From UBA4465 sp002292365 (GTDB lineage Bacteria; Bacteroidota; Bacteroidia; Cytophagales; Cyclobacteriaceae): a stretch of DNA of 64,000 bases. Positions 18,709-28,428 of this stretch are shown here, one piece after another (position 1 is the stretch's first letter; each line of letters starts with the position of its first letter). The notes under the pieces are model-generated. The model saw only the letters and a program-made list of their open reading frames with translations. It had not been told where the DNA came from and did not search any database. The position numbers and the translations under genes are program-made. The DNA is taken from positions 1,364,001-1,428,000 of the forward strand of contig CALSQY010000001.1 in NCBI GenBank assembly GCA_943788615.1, given 5' to 3'.

Positions 18709-21700
18709 ATGTCAAGGAAGGAAATAGTGAGTATCTGTAATTCAGGCTATTTCATTGAATTACTCAGAATTGTGATAGGTACAATTTTAGTCTTTAGTAT
18801 GGTTTTTTTCCATGCGTGTAATTCAAAACAAGGAATCGAAGGGTCCTGGGATTTTGAAATATTTTTTGATGAAGAACCTATTTTGGGCACTCTAAAATTA
18901 GAAAAAGAAAATGATTCTATAGTTGGAGTTATACATTCTTTTATAATGGGGAAGATGGAGCTAGAAAATTTGAAAATTGTCAATGATGAGTTGAATGCAA
19001 ACTTTGAAAAATGGGGAATGAAATTTTTCTTAAATGGTACATTTGAAAGCAGTGAATTTAGCGGCACTTTAGTTGTAGAAGATGATGAATTAATATTTAC
19101 TGCAACGAAGCAATCATTTGAGCCAATCATTATCGATAGGTCGAATATCAAATACATGTTATCTGATAATGATTTACAAGAAACAGAACTTAATATCGAC
19201 CATGCGGGAATAATTGAGGAATTGGACGAAGTAGCTCTAGAGCGAGGAAGCCGAATATATAATGCAAATTGTATCAATTGTCATGGAAATCCTGATATGG
19301 AAGGATCCCTTCCAAATGCGGCTAAGTTTTGGAAACACACGTTTAAGGCAGGAAATGACCCTTTTTCGATGTACCAAACCATTACAAGGGGATATGGGGC
19401 CATGGCTCCACAGTTGAGACTTACTCCTCAAGAAAAATATGATGTTATTACTTATATCAGAGAGGAATATATTCGAGATGAAAATAGAGATCAATATTTT
19501 AAAACTACACCTGGGTATTTAGCAAATCTACCGAAAGGGACGTCTAGGGGTCCTGCTTCAGAGCCTTACAATCCATGGTCAGATCAAGATTATGGTAATT
19601 TTTTCATCAATACTTATGAGTTATCTGATGAAGAAACGGGACTTGAACGTTACCATTCCCCTGGTCCAACGCCTTTCGCTGATGAGGACTATTTAAAAAA
19701 TAATTTTGCTTACAAGGGCATAGCTGTCAGATTGGATCAAGGAGATGGGGGTGTTTCATCTGGAAAGGCTTGGATGATATTTGATCATGATGTGATGCGG
19801 GTTGCTGGAGGTTGGACGGGATCCGGATTTATAGACTGGGAGGGTATTTTACTAAATGATAGACATGAAACCTATCCTCGGACAGTAGGAAAACTTCATT
19901 TTGAAACTCCAGTCGGTCCCGGTTGGGCAAATCCTAATACTGGCTCATTTGATGACTCTAGGTATACAGCGAGGGATGGACGTAAATTTGGACCACTACC
20001 AAAAAAATGGGCAAATTATAAAGGTCTATATCATCATGGAGATAATATTATTTTTTCATACACTGTGGGTAGTGCTGAAATTCTGGAACAATTAGGAATG
20101 GAGGAAAAGGATGATCAAATTGTTTTTACTAGAACAATAAATATTACACCCTCCTCCTCATTTTTAAAACTCAAAATAGCATCAGCCGCTAATAATGTGA
20201 ATATTTTTGGAAGTGGAGCCAGTCTTTCGGAGGAAGATGGGTACGTAATGATGAATGTTAAGAAATTTCAGGAAGTACGAGTAAAATTATTCATTGCAGA
20301 TTCAGAAGTCAAAAATTTTGATCGTATAGTTAAGGCTTCTCCAGCACCCGAATCTTTATTAAAATACACAAAAGGCGGTCCTGCCCATTATCCGCAAGAG
20401 TTGGAGAGTAGGATAGTTAGAGGAAGTAATGATGGCTTATTAGCTGTGGATCATTTGTCTCCACCATTCGAAAATCCTTGGCAGGCACGAATGAAATTGA
20501 GCGGAATTGATTTTATGGAAGATGGAAATAGGGCCGTGGCTTGTACCACTGATGGTGATATTTTCTTGATAACTGGTCTAACTAATGGCGGTAGTACATT
20601 AAAATGGAAGAGAATAGGTTCGGGGCTTTTCCAACCATTAGGGATCAAAGTATTAGATGAGAAGATTTATGTTACTTGTAGAGATCAACTTGTTCTGCTA
20701 AGAGACTTAAACGGTGATGATGAAACGGACTATTATGAAAGTTTTAACCATGACCATCAAGTAACGGATCATTTCCATGAGTTTGCCATGGGATTACAGG
20801 TAGATAAGGAAGGTAATTTTTATTATGCCAAAAGTGGGAGACATGCTCGCGAGGCGTTAGTTCCTCAGCATGGTACCTTAATTAAAGTCAGTAAGGATGG
20901 TAAAAAGTCAGAAATCATTGCCTCAGGTTTTAGAGCGGCAAATGGTATTTGTTTGAATCCTGATGGTAGTTTTTTAGTTACCGATCAGCAAGGATATTGG
21001 AATCCCATGAATCGTATTAATTGGATAGATACTGGAGGAGAAAATAAATTTTTTGGAAATATGTGGGGTTATAACCCTCCCGCTGATTCTGGTGATTTAG
21101 CCATGGTACCCCCTATGGTCTGGGTTGATATGGAATTTGATCGATCTCCTTCTGAGCTTTTATGGATTGATAGCGAAAAATGGGGTCCCTTGAATGGAGG
21201 GCTATTGAGCTTTTCTTATGGTTATGGAAAGATGCAACTGGTATTGCATGAGGAGGTAAACGGACAGAGGCAAGGCGGTATTGTTGACGTGCCTCAATTG
21301 CAGTTTTATACCGGTGTTATGAGAGGTAGATTTCATCCAGAAGATGGTAATTTATATCTATGTGGAATGTCTGCATGGAGTACCTCCAAAAATATGAGAA
21401 CTGGTGATCTTTATAGGATAAGATATACAGGAAATCCAGTAACCGTCCCAATCAAGCTTAATGCAGAAGAGGATGGGATTCAATTATCATTTGCATCCGA
21501 ATTGGATGCAGAAAAAGTAGCCAATCCTGAAAATTTTGAGGTCCAGACTTGGGATATTATTAGAAGTAGCGATTATGGATCAGAAAGATACAATACTAAA
21601 ATACTTAATATTACTAAGGTAGAAGTTAGTAAGGATAAAAAGAGCGTAAAACTAGTTTTGCCCGATATTAAACCTATTGATGTGATGACTATTGCGTATA

Positions 21701-21804
21701 AAGTTATGGATTTAAATGGGAATGTATTTGAAGGGAAAGTTCAAAATACCATCCATAACCTGGCTGGATCGAGTTCAAAAGAATTGGCCATTCTGACGCA
21801 ATAA
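18709..21804 (+). CDS. Cytochrome c/DUF6797/beta-propeller lipoprotein
   Basis: A 1031-residue exported protein with several parts. A hydrophobic segment ends in FFHAC (lipobox). A beta-rich, lipocalin-like segment lies at about residues 42-140. A class I cytochrome c domain (about 178-265) carries CINCH with haem Cys188, Cys191 and His192. A DUF6797-like region spans about 295-570 (VRLDQGDGGVSSGKAWMIFD, RVAGGWTGSGFIDWEG). A propeller resembling sorbosone-dehydrogenase/NHL proteins spans about 590-930 (FRAANGICLNPDGSFLVTDQQGYW). Such combinations are mostly known from Planctomycetes and Verrucomicrobia. Periplasmic electron transfer from a sugar-related oxidation is inferred; no substrate is known. 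It starts a run of genes to 25955 with short gaps. Confidence 0.75.
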   Translation: MSRKEIVSICNSGYFIELLRIVIGTILVFSMVFFHACNSKQGIEGSWDFEIFFDEEPILGTLKLEKENDSIVGVIHSFIMGKMELENLKIVNDELNANFEKWGMKFFLNGTFESSEFSGTLVVEDDELIFTATKQSFEPIIIDRSNIKYMLSDNDLQETELNIDHAGIIEELDEVALERGSRIYNANCINCHGNPDMEGSLPNAAKFWKHTFKAGNDPFSMYQTITRGYGAMAPQLRLTPQEKYDVITYIREEYIRDENRDQYFKTTPGYLANLPKGTSRGPASEPYNPWSDQDYGNFFINTYELSDEETGLERYHSPGPTPFADEDYLKNNFAYKGIAVRLDQGDGGVSSGKAWMIFDHDVMRVAGGWTGSGFIDWEGILLNDRHETYPRTVGKLHFETPVGPGWANPNTGSFDDSRYTARDGRKFGPLPKKWANYKGLYHHGDNIIFSYTVGSAEILEQLGMEEKDDQIVFTRTINITPSSSFLKLKIASAANNVNIFGSGASLSEEDGYVMMNVKKFQEVRVKLFIADSEVKNFDRIVKASPAPESLLKYTKGGPAHYPQELESRIVRGSNDGLLAVDHLSPPFENPWQARMKLSGIDFMEDGNRAVACTTDGDIFLITGLTNGGSTLKWKRIGSGLFQPLGIKVLDEKIYVTCRDQLVLLRDLNGDDETDYYESFNHDHQVTDHFHEFAMGLQVDKEGNFYYAKSGRHAREALVPQHGTLIKVSKDGKKSEIIASGFRAANGICLNPDGSFLVTDQQGYWNPMNRINWIDTGGENKFFGNMWGYNPPADSGDLAMVPPMVWVDMEFDRSPSELLWIDSEKWGPLNGGLLSFSYGYGKMQLVLHEEVNGQRQGGIVDVPQLQFYTGVMRGRFHPEDGNLYLCGMSAWSTSKNMRTGDLYRIRYTGNPVTVPIKLNAEEDGIQLSFASELDAEKVANPENFEVQTWDIIRSSDYGSERYNTKILNITKVEVSKDKKSVKLVLPDIKPIDVMTIAYKVMDLNGNVFEGKVQNTIHNLAGSSSKELAILTQ

Positions 21805-21917
21805 ATTTGTTTTGATAAAAGTAATAATTAGTATTTATGCCAATTGTAATTTTTAAAAAAAAGTTTATCGGCAAGATTTCAAAATAGTCAATAAAGATTG
21901 TTTTAAATAGTAATTTT

Positions 21918-23114
21918 ATGAATCAAAATAACCATGTAAGATTATTTTATGGTAGTTGTCTTGCGCTAGTTACTACGGCACTTTCATTCAGTATAAGAGC
22001 AGGTATCCTTCCAGAACTTGGAGAAGAGCTAGACTTATCGGCTGAACAGCTGGGCTACATCAATTCTATGTGGTTTTTAGGTTTTCCGATTTCCATGGTA
22101 TTTGGAGGTTTAATTTATCATAAGGTAGGAGGTCAAAAAATAATGCAATTTGCATTTCTTGCTCATGCGATTGGGATAATAATGACCATTTACAGTGGAA
22201 GTTATGCTGGATTACTCATTTCGACATTACTAATAGGTCTTGGAAATGGATGTACTGAGGCGGCCTGTAATCCGATGATTGCAGATGCCTACGAAGGGAA
22301 TTTAATGAGCAAAATGATGAATCGTTTTCACATGTGGTTTCCTGGAGGAATTGTTATCGGTAGTCTCCTTTCGAAATTCATGACTGATTCCGGCTTCGGT
22401 TGGGAGACCCAGATTTGGATTATTCTTCTACCAACATTGGCATATGCTTATCTATTTTTTAAGCAGGGATGGCCAGACGCGAAAACTAAAGAAAAGGCCT
22501 CATTGTCGGTAAATTTTAAGGCCATGCTTTCTCCATTATTTATTTTTATGATGGCATGTATGGCATTAACAGCTATTTCAGAGTTTGGACCGCAACAGTG
22601 GGTCGGCTTAATATTGGCAAAAAGTGGCGCTCAACCGATGTTGATTTTGGCATTAGTTACAGGCTTGATGGCCGTGGCTAGGTATTTTGGTGGGGATGTT
22701 GTGCAAAAGTTTGATCAAACAGGAGTTTTATTGGGCTCAGCTATACTGGCTACAATTGGAATTTTTCTTTTTAGCACTCAGACGGGCGCAATGGCATACG
22801 TAGCAGCAATATTTTTTGCGCTTGGAATCACTTATTTTTGGCCAAATATGATAGGTTTTATTGCGGATAAAATACCTAAAAGCGGAGCCTTAGGAATGTC
22901 TGTAGTTGGAGCGGTAGGTATGTTTTCCACTTCAATATTTCAACCAATTATAGGGGGCTGGATTGATTCAGATAAAGTAGCTGCAGCAGCAGCAGGTTAC
23001 AAAGGTGATGAATTAGAGCTAATCGCGGGCCAAGCTACGCTAGGGAGTATGCTATCATTTCCAGGAATATTGATTCTGCTTTTTGCTATTCTGTTTTTTT
23101 GGATGAAGAAATAA
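21918..23114 (+). CDS. MFS transporter
   Basis: A 398-residue, very hydrophobic major facilitator protein with about 12 predicted membrane helices. It has the loop 2-3 region FGGLIYHKVGGQKI (about residues 55-68) characteristic of MFS, and a second-half equivalent. It should carry a small solute, presumably the mono- or disaccharide made by this locus, across the inner membrane. It lies 113 bp after the cytochrome lipoprotein gene and 28 bp before the epimerase gene, so co-transcription is likely. Substrate specificity cannot be read from the sequence. Confidence 0.88.
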   Translation: MNQNNHVRLFYGSCLALVTTALSFSIRAGILPELGEELDLSAEQLGYINSMWFLGFPISMVFGGLIYHKVGGQKIMQFAFLAHAIGIIMTIYSGSYAGLLISTLLIGLGNGCTEAACNPMIADAYEGNLMSKMMNRFHMWFPGGIVIGSLLSKFMTDSGFGWETQIWIILLPTLAYAYLFFKQGWPDAKTKEKASLSVNFKAMLSPLFIFMMACMALTAISEFGPQQWVGLILAKSGAQPMLILALVTGLMAVARYFGGDVVQKFDQTGVLLGSAILATIGIFLFSTQTGAMAYVAAIFFALGITYFWPNMIGFIADKIPKSGALGMSVVGAVGMFSTSIFQPIIGGWIDSDKVAAAAAGYKGDELELIAGQATLGSMLSFPGILILLFAILFFWMKK

Positions 23115-23142
23115 AGTAAACAATAAAAATAAACTTGACTGA

Positions 23143-23985
23143 ATGAAAATTGGTATGAATATGTTGCTTTGGACAAACCATGTCACTGAGCAACATTTTG
23201 GCATTTTTGAAAAATTGAAGAAAACCGGCTTTGATGGTGTTGAACTCCCATTAGGAGAAGGAGATGTAGCACATTATTCAAGGATAGGTGAACAAATCTC
23301 CAGCCTGGATATGGGAGTTACTTGTGTAACTTCTCTATCAGAGAGTACTAATATTGCTAGCCCTGATCGAGTAATTAGAGAAGCTGGCCTTGAACGTTTG
23401 AAATGGGCCATCGATGTGTCTCATGGTGCTGGATCTGATGTAATTTGTGGGCCTTTTCATTCTGCATTCGCTTATTTTACAAGAGAATTGCCTACCGCGG
23501 ATGAGAAAAAATGGAGTGCTGAAATGCTTCATAAAGCCGGTGATTATGCTCAGCAGGCAGGAATAATGTTAACGCTGGAAGCATTAAATAGGTTTGAATG
23601 TTATTTGGTTAATACTGTGGTTGACTTGAAAGAATTAGTGAAGTCCGTAGACCATCCAAATGTGGGTGCCATCTATGATACTCACCACGCCAATATGGAA
23701 GAGAAAAGTCAGCGAGAAGCTATTCATATAATAGCTCCGTATTTGAAACACGTCCATATTAGTGAGAATGATCGTGGTACTCCGGGCAAGGGTCAAATTA
23801 GTTGGAATGAAGTTTTTGATTCACTTAAGTCGGTTAATTACGATGGATGGCTGACTATTGAAGCTTTCTCGACTATTATACCGGAATTTGCAAATTCAAT
23901 TAACGTATGGCGTGATTTTTCGCCCTCTGAAGAGATCTATCAAAAAGGATTAGAGTTCATTAAAAAGGAATGGGGTAAAGCTTAA
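23143..23985 (+). CDS. D-tagatose/D-psicose 3-epimerase-like sugar epimerase
   Basis: A 280-residue TIM-barrel protein of the AP-endonuclease-2/xylose isomerase-like superfamily. Four likely metal ligands are E146 (LEALNRFE), D179 (YDTHH), H205 (HVHIS) and E240 (IEAF). From established knowledge, Pseudomonas cichorii D-tagatose 3-epimerase uses E152, D185, H211 and E246: the same residues at a constant offset of six. It would therefore interconvert a ketose at C3, such as fructose and psicose, in the cytoplasm, though related family members act on other ketoses or on 3-keto sugars. It sits 28 bp after an MFS transporter and 14 bp before a hydrolase gene. Confidence 0.82.
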   Translation: MKIGMNMLLWTNHVTEQHFGIFEKLKKTGFDGVELPLGEGDVAHYSRIGEQISSLDMGVTCVTSLSESTNIASPDRVIREAGLERLKWAIDVSHGAGSDVICGPFHSAFAYFTRELPTADEKKWSAEMLHKAGDYAQQAGIMLTLEALNRFECYLVNTVVDLKELVKSVDHPNVGAIYDTHHANMEEKSQREAIHIIAPYLKHVHISENDRGTPGKGQISWNEVFDSLKSVNYDGWLTIEAFSTIIPEFANSINVWRDFSPSEEIYQKGLEFIKKEWGKA

Positions 23986-23999
23986 AATTATTAACTATT

Positions 24000-24800
24000 A
24001 TGGGTAATTACGCCGAATCAAGTGGAGCAAAGATTTATTTTCAAATGCGGGGTCAAGGAGACCCATTGGTTCTTATTATGGGCTTTGGAGCTGAGGGGAA
24101 TGTTTGGGAAAAGCATGTGGTCGAATATGAAAAGTATTTTAATTGTATTTTAATTGATAACAGGGGAGTTGGTCTTTCTGATCAGCCGATAGGTCCCTAC
24201 ACTACTAATATGATGGCAGATGATACTATTGCTGTTATGGACCATTTAGGTATCGAAAAAGCAAGAGTGGCAGGTATTTCAATGGGAGGCGCAATCACCC
24301 AGCAATTGGCTCTAAATTATGCTAATCGAGTGCGCAGCATGGCACTGATCAGTACATGGCCAAGATTTAATAATTATGCAAAAACTGTTTATGAAAGCTT
24401 GAAAAAATTGAGAGTTACAAGTAGAGCTGATGATTTTATGGAATTATTGCAACTATGGATTTTTGCACCGCCTTTCTATGAAAATGGGATGAATGATCTT
24501 AGACTAGGACAGGAGGGAGCAGCATCCAATTTAAACCCTCAAACTCAGGAAGGTTTTGAGGGACAGCTAGATGCTTGTATCCATCATGATACTGTTTCAA
24601 GGCTATCAGAAATTAATATTCCAACACTTATTACCGTTGGTAATATGGATATTTTTACTCCTCCTGAATTTTCAAAAGTGTTACATAAAGGGATAAAGAA
24701 TTCAAGCTATATATCTTTTCCACAAGAGGGTCATGTTCATCATTGGGAGGATTTAGAAAAGTTCAATAGGGTCACTACAGAATTTTTTATGCAGAATTAA
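24000..24800 (+). CDS. Alpha/beta hydrolase
   Basis: A 266-residue alpha/beta-hydrolase-fold protein with nucleophile elbow GISMGG (Ser94), a likely acid in GNMDIFTPP (about residue 218) and a likely His in EGHVHHWE (about 245). There is no signal peptide, so it should be cytoplasmic. Sequence resembles the 3-oxoadipate enol-lactonase/generic esterase group. A lactonase role acting on an oxidised sugar would fit the neighbourhood but is not shown. It is 14 bp after the epimerase gene and 27 bp before the ThuA-like gene, within one apparent operon. Confidence 0.82.
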   Translation: MGNYAESSGAKIYFQMRGQGDPLVLIMGFGAEGNVWEKHVVEYEKYFNCILIDNRGVGLSDQPIGPYTTNMMADDTIAVMDHLGIEKARVAGISMGGAITQQLALNYANRVRSMALISTWPRFNNYAKTVYESLKKLRVTSRADDFMELLQLWIFAPPFYENGMNDLRLGQEGAASNLNPQTQEGFEGQLDACIHHDTVSRLSEINIPTLITVGNMDIFTPPEFSKVLHKGIKNSSYISFPQEGHVHHWEDLEKFNRVTTEFFMQN

Positions 24801-24827
24801 TATTCATGATTTTAAAAATTAAAGTAT

Positions 24828-25955
24828 ATGAGAATAAATATAGTAATAGTCACATTTTTGGTGGCGATGATGATTAATTGTGACAATGTATATTGTATCG
24901 GTAAAGAAGAAAATGATCCAGTGAAAGAGTGGCTCGTTTACAAAGGAAGAGTTGATATGCCCAATATTGTTCTCATATCAGGTGATGAGGAGTATAGGTC
25001 TGAAGAGGCTTTACCCCAATTGGCAAAAATATTGTCTATAAAACATGGATTCAATTGTACCGTGTTGTTTGCTCAGGATAAAGGTGAGCCAGGAATTGTA
25101 AATCCTAATAATTTGAATAATATTCCTGGTTTGGAAATGCTTCAAAATGCTGATATGATGATAATATTTACCAGATTTAGAGCCTTACCTGACGAACAAA
25201 TGCAATACATTGATGACTACCTAAAACTTGGAAAACCGGTTATGGGTATAAGAACATCGACTCATGCTTTTAACTTTTCTGAAATAGATTTTGATTCGAA
25301 ATTCGTACACTATGGAAACTTTTATGATGGGGATGATGATTGGAAAGGTGGATTTGGTCGTGCTGTACTTGGGGAGAAATGGATTTCTCATCATGGAGAG
25401 CATCGTCACCAAAGTACGCTTGGGATTAAAGCACCTGGTGCAGAGTCACATCCAATTTGGAATGGGATAAATGAAGGAGATGTCTGGGGGCCAACTGATG
25501 TTTATGGTGTCAGATTACCTTTGCCAGGAGATTCTCAACCTGTAGTATTGGGACAGGTCATGAATAGAATTGGGGAATATGATAAAAAAGATAGGCTTTA
25601 TGGCATGAGGATTACAGATTCTGAAATAGTAGGTTTGGAAGAGGGAGAAGAGGTGGGTGAAAAAATTGAAATCAACCGGAATGATCCAATGATGCCAATT
25701 GCTTGGACCAAGAGTTATCAATTGCAAAGTGGTAAAAAAGGGAAAGTTTTTTGTTCCACGATTGGTGCTTCAACGGATTTATTGTTCACGGGTACTAGAA
25801 GATTATTAGTTAATGGTGTTTTTTGGTGTCTCCAAATGAGTATACCCCTAAAGGCTAATGTGGATATTATTGATAATTATGATCCTAGTCCTTACGCGTT
25901 TTACAAGGAGAAATATTGGCTGAAGAAAAAACTTAGCATAGCTTCATTGGAGTAG
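24828..25955 (+). CDS. ThuA-like domain protein (copy 2)
   Basis: A 375-residue exported protein with an N-terminal hydrophobic signal (residues 1-24) and one ThuA-like domain (about 38-335). Motifs are LISGDEEYRSEEAL, IFTRFRALPDEQMQYIDDYL, GIRTSTHAF and STIGASTDLLF. It is closely similar to the protein at 3475 along its whole length. ThuA-like domains recur in gene sets for trehalose and other sugar degradation; biochemical function is unresolved. It is the last gene in the tight run starting at the MFS transporter. Confidence 0.82.
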   Translation: MRINIVIVTFLVAMMINCDNVYCIGKEENDPVKEWLVYKGRVDMPNIVLISGDEEYRSEEALPQLAKILSIKHGFNCTVLFAQDKGEPGIVNPNNLNNIPGLEMLQNADMMIIFTRFRALPDEQMQYIDDYLKLGKPVMGIRTSTHAFNFSEIDFDSKFVHYGNFYDGDDDWKGGFGRAVLGEKWISHHGEHRHQSTLGIKAPGAESHPIWNGINEGDVWGPTDVYGVRLPLPGDSQPVVLGQVMNRIGEYDKKDRLYGMRITDSEIVGLEEGEEVGEKIEINRNDPMMPIAWTKSYQLQSGKKGKVFCSTIGASTDLLFTGTRRLLVNGVFWCLQMSIPLKANVDIIDNYDPSPYAFYKEKYWLKKKLSIASLE

Positions 25956-26280
25956 GTTTTTTTAAGATAAATCTTTTGATAATAAACTTTCGTGCGCAGC
26001 TGGCAATGCTGGATGTTAATTGTGCAGCGAGTATATTTTATTCGATAGAATTGTTTTTTTTAGGCAATAAATTTTTTGGTTATGTGCAAAAAAAGGAAAT
26101 TAAGATTTATTAAAGTCACAATTTGGTAACAAAACATGGAATTTATGTGTTAGTCTTGGTTAGGTTATTTCCCAAAAAGTTCATTGCTATTACCAGATAA
26201 AAATTAATAATTTTCAAAAAAGATATTTGATAAAATTATAATAAGGTGAAAAATACCCTTTTCAAATTGGTTTTTATTGA
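25956..26280. other. 325-bp intergenic region, no gene seen
   Basis: AT-rich spacer between the ThuA-like gene and the FG-GAP gene. I see no frame, RNA gene or convincing terminator, and no consensus promoter. Confidence 0.5.
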
Positions 26281-28077
26281 ATGAAGATTGTTTTATTAAA
26301 TGCTGTACTAATTATCATCATTTTCACTTGGTCAATGTCATTTGGTTATTGCCAAAGTTTTGAAATAGTTCAAAATTTTGAAATTCAAAATGAATTGCAT
26401 AATGTAAACGGTGTAGCAGTCGCAGATTATGATCTTGATGGAGACCTAGATTTATTTTTAGTGGCTGCAACAATTTTTGATGAAAGTGATCCTTTGACCT
26501 GGAGTAGATTAATGCGAAATGATGGAGAGCAGGGCTATTCTGATGTAACCTTAGCGGCTGAACTTATCAATTATAAAGCCTTGCACAATGAAGGAATGGT
26601 GATGGGGTCAAAAATGGGGGCCAGTTGGGGAGATTATAATAATGATGGCTATCCTGATATTTTTTTAACTAATTTCGGTCTAGATGAATTGTGGCGTAAT
26701 GACGGTAATGGCAAGTTCACTAATGTTACGCAGTCCTCAGGAGTACAAGGTTGCCAATTTTGTTACAGTACTACTGGTCTTTGGTGGGATTATGATTTGG
26801 ATGGAGATCTAGATCTATTTGTCTGCGACTGGATTAGAGAAAATCGACTTTATCGCAATGATGGAGAGGATACTTTCGTTGATATTACTATACAATCGGG
26901 CTTAGGAGATGATAGAAATTCCTTTTCAGCTCTGCCTATAGATATTAATTATGATGGCCTTGTCGATTTATATGTGGCAAATGACGCGCAGGAGAATGGA
27001 TTATTTTTAAATAACGGTGATGGAACTTTTTCAGATTGGGCACGGCTTTATGGCCTGGATAATGATGGGAATGGAATGGGAATGGATGTGTGTGATTATA
27101 ATAATGATGGACGTTTTGATATATACGTGACGAATATTTTTAGTTTTGAACCGAATGCTTTTTTTGTTAATAATGGGGATGGATTATTTTCAAATGAGTC
27201 GATTTCTTTGGGAATAGATGATACTGGTTGGGGCTGGGGAGTAAGATTTTTTGATGCCGATCACGATCTCGATGAAGACTTATACGCGGTAAACGGTTAT
27301 ACCTCTCATATGGCAAAAGATGATCGAAATACTTTTTTCTTGAATGATGAAGATGGTTTTAAAAATCTCTCAGCTGAGCTTGGTGTGGACAATATTAACT
27401 ACGGTATGGGTCTTGAAGTTTTTGATTATGATGGAGATGGAGATTTTGATATGATTGTTGGAAATCGTGATGCACCATCAAGTCTATATAAAAACACCAA
27501 TATTGAATCTTCAAACATCGCAAATAATTGGCTCCAAATAACGCTTGAAGGAACGGTTAGTAATCGTAATGCTTTTGGATCAAAAATTAGAATTACCTGT
27601 GACGGAGAGGATTACTATCGATATTACACGGGAATGAACCTATTTGGGCAAAGTATCAAATCCAATCATTTTGGACTTTCAGATTACACTATGGTAGATC
27701 AAGTTGAGGTGACTTGGCCTGAAGGTAGTATTGAAATTTTCACAAATGTTAGGGCTAATCAGGTACTTCATATTAAAGAAAATACCGATAAAAAAATCAT
27801 TAACGGAACCACCGAAAAGGCGATTTCATCGGTAGATATATTTCCAAATCCCTTTACTGATAAGTTGAATATTGATCTTGGTAAAATTGATTATAACTTT
27901 TGTGAATTTAAAATTGTCAATACTGCAGGTCAGGAGCTGTTTCAGAGGTCGTTTAAAAATGATGGATCTAAGGTTCTTCAAATTGATTTTCAAGATAATG
28001 TCGCGCTAAATGCCGGCGTTTATTTTTATACTTTGATCATTGATGGGAAAACCCGAATGGGCAAGATTATCCGCTAA
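26281..28077 (+). CDS. FG-GAP/ASPIC-UnbV (CRTAC1-like) protein with T9SS sorting domain
   Basis: A 598-residue secreted protein. A signal peptide (residues 1-24, cut near GYCQ) is followed by about seven FG-GAP/VCBS repeats with Ca-binding cores such as DYDLDGDLDLF, DYNNDGYPDIF and DYDGDGDFDMI. These should form a seven-bladed propeller over about residues 30-390. An ASPIC/UnbV domain follows at about 425-500 (NAFGSKIRITCDG, QVEVTWPEGS). The C-terminal ~80 residues are a type A T9SS sorting domain (DIFPNPFTDKLNI, ending GKTRMGKIIR). It should therefore be secreted through the type IX system to the surface or medium, possibly binding glycan; no enzymatic motif is visible. Confidence 0.9.
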   Translation: MKIVLLNAVLIIIIFTWSMSFGYCQSFEIVQNFEIQNELHNVNGVAVADYDLDGDLDLFLVAATIFDESDPLTWSRLMRNDGEQGYSDVTLAAELINYKALHNEGMVMGSKMGASWGDYNNDGYPDIFLTNFGLDELWRNDGNGKFTNVTQSSGVQGCQFCYSTTGLWWDYDLDGDLDLFVCDWIRENRLYRNDGEDTFVDITIQSGLGDDRNSFSALPIDINYDGLVDLYVANDAQENGLFLNNGDGTFSDWARLYGLDNDGNGMGMDVCDYNNDGRFDIYVTNIFSFEPNAFFVNNGDGLFSNESISLGIDDTGWGWGVRFFDADHDLDEDLYAVNGYTSHMAKDDRNTFFLNDEDGFKNLSAELGVDNINYGMGLEVFDYDGDGDFDMIVGNRDAPSSLYKNTNIESSNIANNWLQITLEGTVSNRNAFGSKIRITCDGEDYYRYYTGMNLFGQSIKSNHFGLSDYTMVDQVEVTWPEGSIEIFTNVRANQVLHIKENTDKKIINGTTEKAISSVDIFPNPFTDKLNIDLGKIDYNFCEFKIVNTAGQELFQRSFKNDGSKVLQIDFQDNVALNAGVYFYTLIIDGKTRMGKIIR

Positions 28078-28293
28078 TTGAACGTAGTGCCTTTAATGAT
28101 AAATAGGGGAAAGCCTCACAAGAGTATTTTTATAAATTGCTCTGAAAATAGTAATAAGTTCATTTACAGGCAATGACGAAGTTTTTGAACAATGATAATG
28201 AGAAAGATGTATGCCGTCAGCAAAAAGTGAACTAATAAGGGTTAAATTATAAGAGCGTGTTTTAAACAGAGTAAACACTTAAATTTAACTACA

Positions 28294-28428
28294 ATGGGAA
28301 AGAAGAGAAATGCAAGTTCATTAATAAGTGAACTAAAAAGGAAGACACGCAAGGCGTATAATTCAGAGGAAAAGATCAGAATTGTAATTGAGGGTATCCG
28401 AGGTGAGTTCAGTATTGCTGAGCGCTGA
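28294..28428 (+). pseudogene. IS3-family transposase OrfA fragment
   Basis: A 44-codon frame starting ATG GGA AAG encodes basic sequence containing KAYNSEEKIRIVIEGIRGE, matching the start of IS3-group OrfA (helix-turn-helix DNA-binding subunit). Homology stops at SIAE; a stop follows two codons later at 28426. Everything downstream of the HTH start is missing and the sequence runs into an unrelated esterase remnant. I could not identify terminal inverted repeats in the ~210 bp upstream, so the element's left end is undefined. Confidence 0.75.
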
